Shown in pieces: positions 45,672 to 58,472 of a stretch of 64,000 bases of DNA (its first letter is position 1; the number at the start of each line of letters is the position of its first letter). The notes below the pieces were generated by a model. That model saw nothing but the letters and a program-made list of their open reading frames with translations. It made no database searches and was not told where the DNA came from. The position numbers and the translations under genes are program-made. The DNA comes from Capsicum annuum (lineage: Eukaryota; Streptophyta; Magnoliopsida; Solanales; Solanaceae), in assembly GCF_002878395.1 (NCBI RefSeq), contig NC_061115.1, forward strand, positions 152,143,549 through 152,207,548. The letters run 5' to 3'.

Positions 45672-48205
45672 TCACTATTTATCATATGGGACATTGAATT
45701 AGCTCTTCAACAATACCAATTTCGTCCAAATCTGGTATTGGAGTAAAAAGTTATGGACGTTTTACTCAGAGCTATCAGAATTGCCTAGGTGCGATGTCCA
45801 GGTTAACGGACCGTAGATCTAGCGATGGACCGTTGCCTAGACCGTCGCAGCCAAGGCAGTTAGTCAACATTCTAGATAAGGTGCGACGGACAGGTTAACA
45901 GACCGTCGAACTTGCGACGGACCATCACCCAAGCCTACACTATAAGGCAGTGAGTCTTTTTTTTGGTCCACGTACGACGGTTGAAATGACGGACTGTCGA
46001 GCCAGCGATGGACCATCGCACGAGCCATTACAGGTCCCATTTAGTGAATTTTAAGTCATTTTAAAAGGGTATTTGGGTCTTTTTCCACCTGATTTAACCC
46101 CTAATTACATCCGACCATAGCTCATAATTTCATTATTCTTCTACAACAACATATTAGGGTTTCTCTCAAGGATCAATTCCCAAGAACAAAAAACCCTAGG
46201 TGCTTGATTCCAAGCTAAGAATTCAAGTTTTCCTCCATATATCCTCAAGAAATCACTCACCCAGATATGCATAGTATTCACTCATGGACTCCTTTCGTCC
46301 ATGAAGTCCAAGAATCTCCTTTTAAAGTTCAAGTATATGGATTTTATGACTTTCATATTGGGTTTGTTTTGTTCATGTTGATAATGACCAATTGAATTCT
46401 AATCCATGTTTAGTGATAATTCTTAAGTGGAATTAATTATTATACGTGTAGCTTCATCCGAATCCATGATTAAACCCTTGAATGGTGAAATTATGATGTT
46501 TACTTGTTGTGTAATGTTGTCTACATATACTATGCTCACCATGTGTTTTATTAAATACCTATGTTAAGAAAAAGTGCCCTACTAGTACCATAATACGAAA
46601 TCCCCATTCATGTACAAGTTCATGCATGTCAAGTGTTTGATGAAATGTCTAAGTCAATGAATTATGGGTATAGGTGTGGCCTTTGTGGTGCTTTAGAACT
46701 TGCACTTTATGAATTCTCCAACTTATTATATTATGGATTGTTGATGTGATCATGTATTCAAGAAAGTGATGCTTTGCTAGTTTCCTTCCATCAAGTCCTG
46801 GGGGAACTGTACCCAAAAAATATAGTTGGGTGCCTAGAAGCAGTGTCATGTTTTCATGATATCCTCCGACAAGCCATGATCCATAGTATACAGTCAGTAT
46901 CATGACTCAGAAAACTCAGCAATCCCAGTAATCTTAGTCCGTTATCAGATCTTAATAATATTCCGTCAGTCAACAAAACTTAGTTAATTCTGTTAATTCA
47001 GTCTAGTAATCCATGTTCAGTGTCTATTTAGATGGTAGTAGGAATTAGTACCGAGTGAACCCAAGGATGGGAACTCACCTGTTATATGAGGGTGTGATTC
47101 TTGAAAGCAGTCCTTACGTTCCAGAACTACATAGCCAGCGTAGGTTGAGACATTATAGCCTGTTATACGAGGGTAGATGAGGTGGCTTAACTTGTTATAT
47201 GAGGGGTCCCACTATTCTCACTAGAGTTATCTGTTATACTAGGGTTAATCATAGATTGTCATTACCAGTGGCGTGGTATTGATACCCTTCCAATTAGGGT
47301 TATAGATTGGTCCCCAACTCAGCTATAACAGCGTATTAGAGGCATGTCGGTTAGATGACTACTTCCCATAGTTTCAGTATAGAATCAAGACTATTAGATA
47401 CAGTCATTCAGTCTCAGTAATTGAACTCAGATAGTTCTACAGTATTCAGGACTGTCAGATACAGTCAATTCAGAACAGTACAAAACTAGCTAGTTCCATC
47501 AGAATCTAGACTGTCAAATACAGTCGCTCAGTATCAATTATTTCAGTTATACAGATATCATTATCTCATGTTATCAGTACTCAGACTCAGTGATTATGTT
47601 ATCACGAACTCAGTTACGGTTATTATGTATTCATGCATGCATTCTTACATTTATGTTATTCGGTCAGTTAGTATAGTTCATGCATATGAACCCTTTGTAT
47701 TCATCTTACCTCACATGCATACCAGTACATTCCAATGTACTGACGCATTTGCGCTATGGTGTATTATACCATAGGTTTAGAAGCACAAGCTCCAGAGCAT
47801 CAGTAGCATTCCAGTCTCTGTAGTCAGAGTTAGCAGTGAGTCCTCATCCTTCGAGGACATGACCATTACTTTATAATCTCATTAATTAATTTATTAGTTG
47901 GAGTTATTTAGGGGCATGTCCCATCAACTCCTTATTCAGAAAGTTCAGCCAGTTAGAGGCTTTTCAAACTATCATGTTCAGATATTTATTTTAGTTGTTT
48001 TAGGTATTTGATACCGCATCCAGATGTTATATTTTTATCAGTTATGCTACAGTTTTGAACCTTATGGCCTTTCAGCCTTTATTTCTGCAATCATTCAGTA
48101 TATTATGCAGTGTTCAGGTACAGATGTCAGTCATGGGTTAGCTTGTGGTCCTTTGGGGTCATAAGCACTGTGTAGCATTCCAGGTACCAAATTTGGGGCA
48201 TTACA

Positions 48206-50530
48206 TAAGGCCCTAAATAACTCCCAGCTATTAGACGAATTAAAATAATCCTTACCGATTGAAATTTTGATAAGATTGTTGCTTTAGTCAACTTCAAATG
48301 ATCATATATTTTGCTATATTGAGAATTTTCCAGCTCAAGACCCACCAAGTCGTAGAAAATTGAATTAGCTTTTCAACGATTACAATTTCACCCAAATCCA
48401 ATAGTCGGTTGAGAATTTATGGCGATTTTAGTGAGAGAAGTAGAACACCACGATAAGTACCGCGTCACAGTGAAGGACAAATTAGCAATTATTTGATTTC
48501 TAGTGTAGCACCGTGATTAGCCCACGTCGCGGTAGAGTTCTAGTTCACGTTCATCCTTTTCCAGTAAAGAACCGCGATGGCGCCGCGTCGTACCAAGGTG
48601 TAATTTTGCACTCATCCTTAGACTACACTTACAGTGAAATTCCAGTGACTCACCGCATTAACTCCGCATCTCGGTGATAGTCAAAATCAGGCTTTTCAGT
48701 GATGAAAATTAAATTTCTTTCAGAGACAATTTGGTCTTTTTCCATGACCCTAATCCATGAAAAACATGATATCAAAGCCCCAATGGCCTATTAGGTCATT
48801 ATTTTATTCAATTTCTCCCAAATCAAAAGCAGTCTCTTTTAAGAACAAACCCTAGAACTCAAGATTCAAGATCAAATCTCAAAAATTTACCATCAATCCT
48901 CACAAATTTACAAAACAAAGGTATGTTACGTGTTCATCCATGGGTCCCTTTCACCCATGGAGTCCAAGTATCCACTTCTAAAATCAAAATTATGATCTTT
49001 ACAAGTTATCATGATTTTAAAGTGTGATTTTAACCATGAACCTCCATGAATTTTGATTCCTTATCATGTTTATATGAAATTGATGTTGGTATTAAATCCT
49101 ATCAATTTGAATAATGTTATTCACTGATTTAAATCATGAATAAGTGATATTAATGTTAAAATCATGTTATTACTCAAAGTTTTATACTATTCCCATGATT
49201 AGCTTGCACTTTGCATATCAAGTGTTTGATGAAATGCCTACAAGAATGAATTTTGAATGAATGCTTTCATATTATGTCCCCAAAGTCTTAGTACTATTTT
49301 ACTATTATTTCTATCGAGTCTCGGGGATTATGAAAACCCAAAAACTTAGTTGTTTACTTAACATCAGTATCTTCAGATTAGTTTTAAAATATGTTATGAG
49401 AAATATTAGTTTAATCAGTTATCATGATAAGTTAAACTTAGAATAGTTCAGTATTTTGAGTCAGTTCAATTGGAAGTAGGATTTAGCACCAAGCGAGTGC
49501 TAGGATGAAAAATTTCCCGTCAGTTAGGCAGAGTCATTAGTAGTAGTCGCTATACTCCAGAACTACGTAGCCAACGTAGGATTTGAGGAGTCACCCGTCA
49601 GTTCAGGCTTGACTACCTCCTAGGGGTCACACGTCAGTTTAGGCTTGACGCCCTTTGTCCTTTGGGATAGTATATCAGTGGATCCATACAACCAGTGATG
49701 GTACCCGTGGCACAGTACTAACACCCTTCTAACTGGGGTTACAGTTTGGACCCCAAATTTGCTCATTGGGGCATGCCGGTTAGATGATAGCTCCCACAGT
49801 CTTAGTCTAGTCATCAGTTCAGTGATTTAGTTTCAGATTGGATTGACCATAGTATACAGATATTAGTTATTCAATTATCAGTATTCAGTATTTCAGATTT
49901 CAAATTATATTTAGAATATGTTTTATGCTTAGTCATGCATCTTCAGAACTTATAGTTTCTATGTATTCTATTCAGTATGTCATACTATATATATATTTAG
50001 CCAGTTATTATTCATGAACATGAAACCATGCAAATTGGCCTACCTCATTTAGCATACCAGTACATTTAAAGTACTGATCGCATACTCTTTTCTTACGCTA
50101 TGATGTATTATATCATAGGTTCGGACCTTCTAGATTATTATCTGCAGCAGTGGTGGGTCCTCATATTTTGAGGATAGACTGTATTTATTTTCATGCTTTT
50201 AGTTCAGTAGTTAGTTGGAGTTAGTTGGGGCCTATCCCATCAACTCTCATTCAGTCAGTTTAAAGGCTTTCAGATATTTTAGACAGTTCGTCAGTTCTTG
50301 AATTTCAGTTGTCATTATTAGATATTTTACCCATAATATCAGTTTTGTTTATATATTTTATCAGATTTATTACTTAAAACCTTATGGCATTCCTCAGTTA
50401 AATTCTACATATGACCTTTTTATCAGTTTTACTCAGTGCTCATAGCAGGTACCAGCTCATGGGTTAACTTATGGTCCCTCGAGACTGTAAGCACCGTGTG
50501 GCACCTAGGGTGTACTCTCAGTGCATTAAA
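48206..50530 (+). repeat. 5' LTR (second part) of the outer gypsy element
   Basis: Continues the LTR begun at 32857 after the solo-LTR insertion and pairs with 55473-57708. It ends gtgcattaaa where CA is expected. It holds a ~200-bp GC-richer block (about 48460-48670, with cgcgatggcgccgcgtcg) that is missing from the 3' LTR. Confidence 0.88.
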
Positions 50531-51800
50531 AACTTGGTATCAGAGCCTAAGGTTTTAAATTATCATAGGAAGTCTGAAAGCCACATCAAGTAGAGTTTTG
50601 TGCATAGGTATGAAGCGCGCCACACTTTTGGACAAGAGGCTATTAGGCATTTTAGGTAAAGTTCCCTTCTTTAAGTGTTTATGTCGTGCGACTGAGCATG
50701 AGATCATGTTAAAAACTCTGTCTAATCTATTCTTACTTTCATTTACAGAACATGCCTCCCAAAAAGACAAACGGAAGAAGAAACATAAACCAGTCAGCAC
50801 TTCCGCTTGTTCAGGAAGATCCCCTGAATGAGCATGTTTCTCATGTAAAGTTTAGAGATGCATTCACTACTCTAGCTCACTCTGTAGTGTCTTAGAATTC
50901 TTAGCCAGCCACTGTTCCATCCAAACCAGTATCCAATACTACCATAGCTAGGATTCTGGACTTTACCCAAATGAACCCTTCTCTATTTTTAGAATCCAAA
51001 TCTGAAGAGGATCCACAGAAATTCTTAGACATGGTCCAAAAGGTAACATTTATTATAGGGGTAACTTCTAGTGAGAGTGCTGAGTTAGCTGCCTATCATC
51101 TACAAGATGTGGATCATACATGGTTTAAGCAGTAGAGGGTAGATAGTGGCACAGATACAGGGCCTATAGAATGGGAAGAGTTTGCTACTGCCTTCTTAGA
51201 TAAGTTCTTTCCATTGAAGTTAAGAGAGGCTAAGGTGTTAGATTTTATTAATTTGAGGTAGGGCAACATGAGTATGAAAGATTATTCCCTTAAGTTTACT
51301 CAGTTAGCTAGGTATGCTTCTCATGTGGTAGCTAATAGCAGGCCTAAAATGAGCAAGATTGTGTTTGGTGTATCTGACAGTGAAGTTAGGGAGTGTAGGA
51401 CCGTAATTCTAATTAAGGATATGGACTTATCTAGTCTTATGGTTCATGCTCAATAGATTTATGAGTAGAATAATAAGGATAAGGAAAGAGAGAATAAAAG
51501 GGATAGAACATGTAGCTTTAATTTTAATCAGCCCAGAAGGTGGTTACCATCCTCAGTTTTATTAGAAATCTTTAGTCCTAGCTCCATCTTCATCTAGTGT
51601 CCCAGTACCTAAATTCAAAAATGATAATTGGGATAGGTCGTCGGGCTGTAAGTCCCAAGGCAGTGTTAACAGTGGTCGTACAAATCCTCTTTGCCAAAAA
51701 TAAGGTAGAAACCATCAAGGTGAGTATAGAGCGGGAAGTGATGTATGCTTTGGGTGTGGCAAGCCATTCCATCAGATTTGAGCATGTCAGGTAGTTTCTC
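50531..51800 (+). pseudogene. Gypsy PBS, leader and gag, decayed
   Basis: PBS acttggtatcagagcc at 50532, then about 200 bp of leader. Gag begins at ATG 50752 (MPPKKTNGRRNINQSALP). Gag core: FLDMVQKVTFIIGVTSSESA, AAYHLQDV, WEEFATAFLDKFFPLKLREA, MKDYSLKFTQLARYASHVV (frame 51268-51456). A CCHC knuckle CFGCGKPFHQI with a stop before the last Cys is at about 51748-51792. Several in-frame stops. This gag is the same type as that at 16151-14900. Confidence 0.85.
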
Positions 51801-51889
51801 AGAAAGGTAAGTATTTGCTCCAATAGGGCCAGTCCCATCAGTCATCGTTCCAGTCGGCTGCCCGACTCAGTAGGGTGCCACTTCCAGTG

Positions 51890-53030
51890 TTACCAGTGGT
51901 CAGCGTCCAAACAAATTATATGCCCTTCAGTCCTGACAGGATCAAGAAAATTTTCCTGATGTGGTCACTGGTACATTACAAGTATTTTATTTACATATTT
52001 ATGCTTTATTAGACCTCGGAGCTTCTCTTTCTTTTGTAACCCCTTATATAGCCAACAACTTTGAGTCAGTCCCAAAATCTTATCAGAGCCTTTTGTAGTG
52101 TCTACCATTGTGGGTGTCTTTATTGTAACCCGATGGGTATATAGGAACTACCCGATTACAGTGTCTCAGAAAGTTACTTTAGTGGATCTTGTGGAGTTAG
52201 AGATGATGGATTTTGATGTAATTCTTGGCATGGATTGGCTCCACTTATGATATACTTTAGTTGATTATAGAAATAGAGTAGTTCATTTTCAGTTCCCAAA
52301 TGAACTAGTCCTTGAATGAAGGGGTAATACTACAGCTCATAGGGGTCAGCTTATTTCGTACCTTAGGGTAAGGAAAATAATAACTAAGGTGTGTATTTAT
52401 CATCTTGTCTAAGTCAAAGACTCTAATTCTGAGACTCCTAACCTTGATTCAGTTTCAGTAGTGAGGGAATTCCCAGATGTGTTCCCCGAAGATCTTCTTG
52501 GAGTTTCTCTCAAAAGGGAAATTGACTTTGGCATAGATCTTCTTCTAGATACCCAACCTATTTCTATTCCACCATACAGAATGGCTCCAGCTGAACTTAA
52601 AGAGTTAAAAAAATAGTGTAAAGATCTCCCAGATAAGGGATTCATCAGGTTCAGCATCTCCCTGTGAGGCGCACCATTCTTATTCGTGCGTAAGAGAGAC
52701 GATTCTCTTAGAATGTGTATCAACTATCATCAGTTGAACAAAGTCAAAATCAAAAAAAAGTATACACTTCCCTGAATTAATGACTTATTCGACCAACTTC
52801 AGGATGCCAGTTATTTTTCTAAGATAGACCTCAGATTCAACTATCATCTGCTCAGAGTCATAGAATGTGACATTTTAAAAATATCTTTCAGAACTCACTA
52901 TGGTCAATTCGAGTTTCTAGTCATGTCCTTTGGTCTCACAAATTCCTCAGCAGCCTTCATGGACTTGATGAACCGAGTGTTCAAGCAGTACTTGGACATG
53001 TTCATCATAGTCTTCATTGATGACATCCTG
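51890..53030 (+). pseudogene. Gypsy protease and reverse transcriptase, decayed
   Basis: Protease: YALLDLGASLSFVTPYIA (active-site DLGAS intact), later VDLVELEM-like and FDVILGMDWL (about 52218-52245). [13 protein letters not shown] (about 52470), [73 protein letters not shown] and VFIDDIL, where the frame stops. The usual VYS after the catalytic FIDD is missing because of a small deletion or frameshift at about 53028. Many stops. Confidence 0.87.
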
Positions 53031-53955
53031 TAATGAAAACAATTATGCAAACCACCTCAAAATAGTGTTGCAGACTCTTAGAGCCTATCAGTTGTTTGCT
53101 AAATTCAATAAGTGCAAATTTTGGCAAAAATTAGTAGCTTTTCTTGGCAATGTTATTTCCATTAATGGCATTAGAGTTGATTCTCAAAAGACCAAAGCGG
53201 TGAGAAACTGGACTAGACCCATCTCTCCATCAGATATCAGGAATTTCTTGGGTTTGGCTGGCTATTACTGGTGGTTTGTTGAAGGGTTTTCATCTATCTC
53301 ATCCCCCGTGTCTAGATTGACTCAAAATAAAATTAAGTTTCAGAGGTCAAATTCTTGTGAGAAGAGTTTTAATGAGTTAAAGACTCGACTTACCACAGCC
53401 TCAGTTTTGATGTTACTAGATGGTTTAGATGGGTTTGTTGTGTACTGTGATGCTTCTAGAGTTAGTTTGGAGTATGTTTTAATATATAAAGGTAAGGTTG
53501 TGGCCTATGCTGCTAGACAGCTTAAGCCCTATGAAAAGAACTACCCTACCCATGAAATTGAGTTAGCAGATGTTATTTTTGACTTGAAAATTTAGAGGCA
53601 TTATCTGTATGGGGTGTATGTAGATATGTTCATGGATCACAAAAGCTTGCAGTATGTGTTTTCACAGAAGGATTTGAATCTGAGTCAGAGGAGATGGTTA
53701 GAGTTGCTGAAAGATTATGATATGAGTGTTTTGTACCACCCGGGCAAGGCCAGTGTAGTAGAAAATACCCTAAGTAGATTGTCTATGGGTAGTGTTGCTC
53801 ATGTTGAGTATAACAAAAATAAGTTAGTTAGAGAAGTTCATCAGCTTGCCAGATTAGGTGTTCATTTGGTTGATTCAACTGAGGGTAGTATTTGGGTTCA
53901 GAATAGTTTGGAATTTTCTTTGGTAGATTGTGTGTGCCGTGTGTTGATGAGTTGA
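53017..53955 (+). pseudogene. Gypsy RNase H region, decayed
   Basis: Two frames (53017-53595 and 53614-53955) split by one stop codon at 53593-53595. [17 protein letters not shown] and [17 protein letters not shown] link RT to RNase [58 protein letters not shown] and ENTLSR follow. The last (VADTLSR in active relatives) has Glu-Asn in place of Ala-Asp, so a catalytic Asp is probably lost. Confidence 0.88.
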
Positions 53956-55220
53956 GACTACGAATTCTGGTAGAGTTACATAGTGTGCATTACTTTATTC
54001 ATCCAGGGGCCACAAAGATGTACTGCGATCTGCAGAAAATCTATTGGTGGAGTGGGAGGAAAAGAGATGTCGCTGAATTTTTAATTAAGTGTTCCACTTG
54101 TCAGCAGGTGAAGATTGAACTTCAGAAGCCAAGTGGGTCTATACAGGAGTTCAGTATTCCCACTTAGAAATAGGAAGAAGTAACATGGATTTTGTAACAG
54201 GTTTTCCTCGTACTCGTCAGCAACATGATTTGATTTGGGTAATTGTGGATAGAATAACCAAATCAGTCCATTTCTTGCCAGTCCATACTTCCTATTTAGT
54301 CAAGGACTATGCCAAGCTCTATATTAGAGAGTTGGTTAGTTGCATAGTATTCTATTGTCCATTATTTAAGATAGAGGTACGCAGTTCACCTCTCACTTTT
54401 GGAAAGCTTTTTAGAAGGGTCTTGCTACCTAAGTTTACCTTAGTACAACCTTTCACCCTCAGACAGATGGTCAGATAGAGAGGACCATTCAGACCCTTGA
54501 GGATATATTGAGAGTGTGTGTTGTCAACTTTAAGGACAGTTGGGATGATCAATTTTCTTTGATTGAATTTGCGTATAATAATAACTATCATTCCAGTACC
54601 AGATGGCTCTGTTTGACGCTCTATATGAAAGGAGATTTAGATCTCCGATTGGTTGGTTTGAGGTAGGAGAAACCGCTTTGATAGGGCCAGACTTGGTTTT
54701 TTATGCTTTAGAGAAAGTACAGTTGATCAAGGAGAGGCTTAAGGCAGCCCAGAGCTGATAGAAATCATATGTAGATATGAGAAGGAAAGATCTTAAGTTT
54801 GAGATTGGTTATTTTGTACACTTGAAAATCTCTCCCATGAAGTCTGTGAAAAGGTTGTGTAAGAAAGGGAATCTTAGTCCCCGATATGTTGGTCCTTACA
54901 GAGTTATGAGCCATTTTGGAAAGGTGGCATATGAGCTTGAGTTGCCAGTAGACTGAGCATCAGTACACCCAATATTCCATATCTCCTTGTTGAAGAAGTG
55001 TATTGGAGACCCAGCAGTTATCGTTCCGTTAGAAATCATGGATATTTAGAACAGCCTTTCTTACGAAGAAATTCCAGTTGAATCCTTGATCGACAGATTC
55101 ATAGACTAAGGAACAAAGAAGTTCCCTTAGTCAAATTTCTTTGGTGAAATCAGTCCGTTGAGGGAGACACTTGGGAAGCAGAAGCAGATATACTTACCAA
55201 GTACCCTCATCTTTTCTCTG
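53928..55220 (+). pseudogene. Gypsy integrase and chromodomain-like end, decayed
   Basis: H2C2 zinc region (53928-54167): HSVHYFIHPGATKMYCDLQK then CSTCQQVK. Core (54185-54478): MDFVTGFPRTRQQHDLIWVI, then frame loss before the second Asp motif. Later pieces: ALYERRFRSPIGW-like (about 54620), LSPRYVGPYRVMSHFGKVAY (about 54870), ASVHPIFHISLLKKCIGDP, and SYEEIPVESLIDR, the usual start of the chromodomain segment in this clade. Ends at about 55220. Confidence 0.85.
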
Positions 55221-55472
55221 CAAACTCAGACTCAGCTTAAGGTAACAACCTTTATAGAATTCCTCTTTTCTATGCTTAGTTTCAGTTGTAGATCATTCTC
55301 ATGTCTATCATCCATTCACAGAACCAGTTCAGTCATGTGTCATGTTCATACTTAGTCATGTAATCACGTGTTCACATTTTTATCATGTATATTCAGCATG
55401 TAATCTCAGTTCCTCAGTGCTTTCAGCTTAACCAGTCTCATTCGAGGAAGAAAGTTCCTAAGGGGGAGATAT

Positions 55473-57708
55473 TGCAATACCCCAAAAATCTAAACCAATG
55501 TTAGCATCATTCTTCAAGCTCATGCATAGTGCATTATCATTCTTTGATAGTTTTATAAGTTAGTTTGAGGTGTATTAAGTCTCCAATAACTCCTAGCTAT
55601 TAGAGAAATCAAAATAATCCTTACCGATTGAAATTTTGATAAGAATGTTGCTTTAGTCAACTTCAAATGAGCATATCATTTGCTTTATTGAGAATCTTCA
55701 AGCTCAAGACCCACCAAGTAGTAGAAAATTGAATTATATTTCCAACGATACAAATTTCACCCAAATCCAATAGTCGTTTGAGAAGTTATGGCAATTTTAG
55801 TGAAAGAAGTAAAACACTGCAATAAGTACCGCATCGCAGTGATGGTCAAAATTGAGATTTTCAGAGACGAAAATTAAATTTCTACAAGGGGCAATTTAGT
55901 CTTTTTCCCATGACCCCAATCCATGAAAAACATGGGATCAAAGTCCCAATAGACTATTAGTTTATTATTTTATTCAATTTTTCCCAAATCAAATATAGTC
56001 TCTTCCAAGAACAAACCCCAGCCCTCAAGATTCAAGGTCAAATTTGAATAATTCACCATCAATCCTCACAAATTTATAAACTAAGGTATGTTAAGTGTTC
56101 ATCCATGGATTCCTTTCCCCCACGGAGTCCAAGTATCCACTTCCAAATTCAAAATTATGATCTTTACAAGTTACCATGATTTTTAAGTGTGACTTTAACC
56201 ATGAAACTCCATGAATTTTGATTACTTATCATGTTTATACGAAATTGATGTTGGTATTAAACCCTATACATTTGAATAATATCTTTCACTGATTTAAATC
56301 ATAAATAAGTGATATTAATGTTAAAATCATGTTATTACTCCAAGTTTTATACTATCCCCATGCTTAGCGTACACTATGTATATCAAGTGTTTGGTGAAAT
56401 GCCTACAAGAATGAATTTTGAATGAATGCTTTCATATTATGTCCCCAAAGTTTTAGTACTATTTTACTATTATTGTTATCGAGTCTTGGGGGTTATGAAA
56501 ACCAAAAAACTTAGCTGTTTACTTAACATCAGTATCTTCAGATTAGTTTCAGAATATGTTATGAGCAATATCAGTTCAGTCAGTTATCATGGTCAGTTAA
56601 TTTTAAAATAGTTCAGTATTTTGAATCAGTTCAGTTAGGAGTAGTATTTTGCACCGAGCGAGTGCCAGGATGAAGACTTCCATGTCAGTTAGGCAGAGTG
56701 GTTAATAGCAGCTCTTGTACTCCAAAACTACATAGCCAGCGTTGGATTTGAGGATTCGCCCGTCAGTTCAACCTTGACTACCTCCCAGGGGTCACCCATC
56801 AGTTTAGGATTGACACCCTTAGTCTTTTGGTTCAACATATCAGTGGATCCACACAGCCATTGTTAGTATCCGTCGTATGGTACTGACACCCTTTCAACTG
56901 GGGTTATAGGTTAGACCCCAAATTTGCTCATTAGGGTTTATTGGTTAGATGATAGCTCCCATAGTCTTAGTCTAGTCATCATTTCAGTGATTCAGTTTTA
57001 GATTGTCTTGACCATAGCATACATATATCAGTTATTCAGTATTTTAGATTTCAGATTATATTTCGACATATTTTATGCTTTGTCATGCAACTTTAGCACT
57101 TACAGTTTCTATGTATTCTAATTCGTATGTCATGCTATATGTATTTTCAGCCAGTTATTATTCATGCACATGAAACCATGCATATCAGCCTACCTCATTT
57201 AGCATACCAATACATTCAAAGTACTGACTACTTACTATTTATTTGTGCTATCATGTACCATATCATAGGTTCAGATGTTCAATTCCCAAATTGCCCATAA
57301 ACCTTCCAGATTATCATCTACAGTAGTAGTGGGTCCTCATACTTCGAGGACAGACTATATTTATTTTCATGCTTTCAATTCAGTAGTTAGTTGGAGTTAG
57401 TTGGGGCCTATCCCATCAACTCTTATTAATTTAGTTTAGAGGCTTTCAAATATTTTAGACTGTTAGTCAATTCTCGAATTTCTATTGTCATTGTCTGATG
57501 TTTTATCCATATTATCAATTTTGTTTATTGATTTTATCAGATTTATTACTTACAACCTTATGGAATTCCTCAGTTAAATTCCTTATATGACCTTTTGTTA
57601 TCAGTTTTACTCAGTGATCACAGCAGGTACCATCTCATGGGTTAACTTGTGGTCCCTCGGGACTGTTAGCACCGTGTGGCGCCCAGGGTGTACTCTCGAA
57701 GGATTATA
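55473..57708 (+). repeat. 3' LTR of the outer gypsy element
   Basis: Starts tgcaataccccaaaaatct and ends aaggattata, followed by the target duplication attag. It pairs with 32857-32964 plus 48206-50530 and lacks the ~200-bp GC-richer block of that copy. Confidence 0.9.
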
Positions 57709-57713
57709 ATTAG

Positions 57714-58150
57714 ACTGCTTATGATGTTGAGAGTCCCAAAGAATATCTTTGAACCTTTCCCAAGCATGCTATAGGTTCTCACCTGGCCTCTGTTTAAAGC
57801 TCAAAATTTTATTGCAAAGTCTCATAGTCTTTCCAGGTAGAAAGAATCGAATGAGGAACTTTCAGGCTAAGTCATACCAAGTTGTAATTGAACCTGCCGT
57901 CTTAGCGTTCAACCACTTTTTGGCTTCCCCTAAAAGTGAAAAAGGAAAGCATGCCAGCCTTACATAATCAATTAACACACCCGTCAGGATGATTGTGTCA
58001 CTGATTTCTAAGAAATTCTCCAAGTGAACCAGTGGATCTTTATGTGAGAGCTCGTGGAATTGACCAATGTTGTGAAAAAGCTAAACCATGTTCTGCTTTA
58101 ACTCAAATCTTCCTCCAACAGCCAATCTACAAATAGCAGAGGTCATTTTA
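57714..58150 (-). pseudogene. Athila/Tat gag, N-terminal half, decayed
   Basis: Minus-strand translation gives HELSHKDPLVHLENFLEISD, AKKWLNAKTAGSITTWYDLA, KFLIRFFLPGKTMRLCNKIL and then HAWERFKDIL. These are standard retrotransposon gag core motifs of the Athila/Tat group, with single stops. The frame ends at the target duplication attag and continues at 32851. The leader between this and the PBS (58151-58440) has a 105-codon minus frame without recognisable function. Confidence 0.82.
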
Positions 58151-58440
58151 GTTGCGAGTGGGATTGCCACTTCGCGTACTATCCTGCGGGCTGGTGGATC
58201 CCCCGACATACGAGCAGGAATATCTTGTTCCTTGTGAATTTATGAAATACGACACAGAAGGATGACTTCTCTCCTTTGTTGGTGAAAGCATTGCTCGAGC
58301 TTAGGGTTTTGTTCAACCAAATCCTTATCCCTTGCCAGCTTACTAGTCTACTACCTGTACCTACAAATTCAGAATCTAAGATCAATTGAAAAGCACTAAA
58401 GAAATCTAAAATTAAAGCTAAAACTATGATGGTTTCAAAA

Positions 58441-58472
58441 TTACAAATCCCTGGCAACAATGCCACAAAACT
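58441..58472 (-). promoter_or_regulatory. Primer-binding site of the Athila/Tat-like element
   Basis: On the minus strand, five bases after the LTR, the sequence tggcattgttgccagggatt resembles the tRNA-Asp-type PBS used by Athila/Tat elements (tggcgccgttgccggggat), with a few C-to-T changes. Confidence 0.7.

Larger units (their letters stand above)
32965..48205 (+). repeat. Solo gypsy LTR inside the 5' LTR of the outer gypsy element, split by a LINE
   Basis: Parts are 32965-33088 and 45672-48205. It starts tgtaacaccccatacttcta and ends tttggggcattaca. The target duplication taagg (32960-32964 and 48206-48210) is exact. No internal retrotransposon sequence accompanies it, so it is a solo LTR of the family seen at 25159. 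GC-rich gacggaccgtcg motifs occur at about 45790-46025. Confidence 0.88.
32857..57708 (+). mobile_element. Ty3-gypsy element (Tekay/Del-like chromovirus), plus orientation, with nested insertions
   Basis: 5' LTR is split: 32857-32964 and 48206-50530. PBS 50532-50547 (acttggtatcagagcc), gag from 50752, protease, RT, RNase H, integrase and a chromodomain-like end to about 55220, polypurine tract (cctaagggggagatat, about 55457-55472), 3' LTR 55473-57708. An exact target duplication attag flanks it (32852-32856 and 57709-57713), placing the insertion in Athila gag. All reading frames are broken. Confidence 0.9.
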
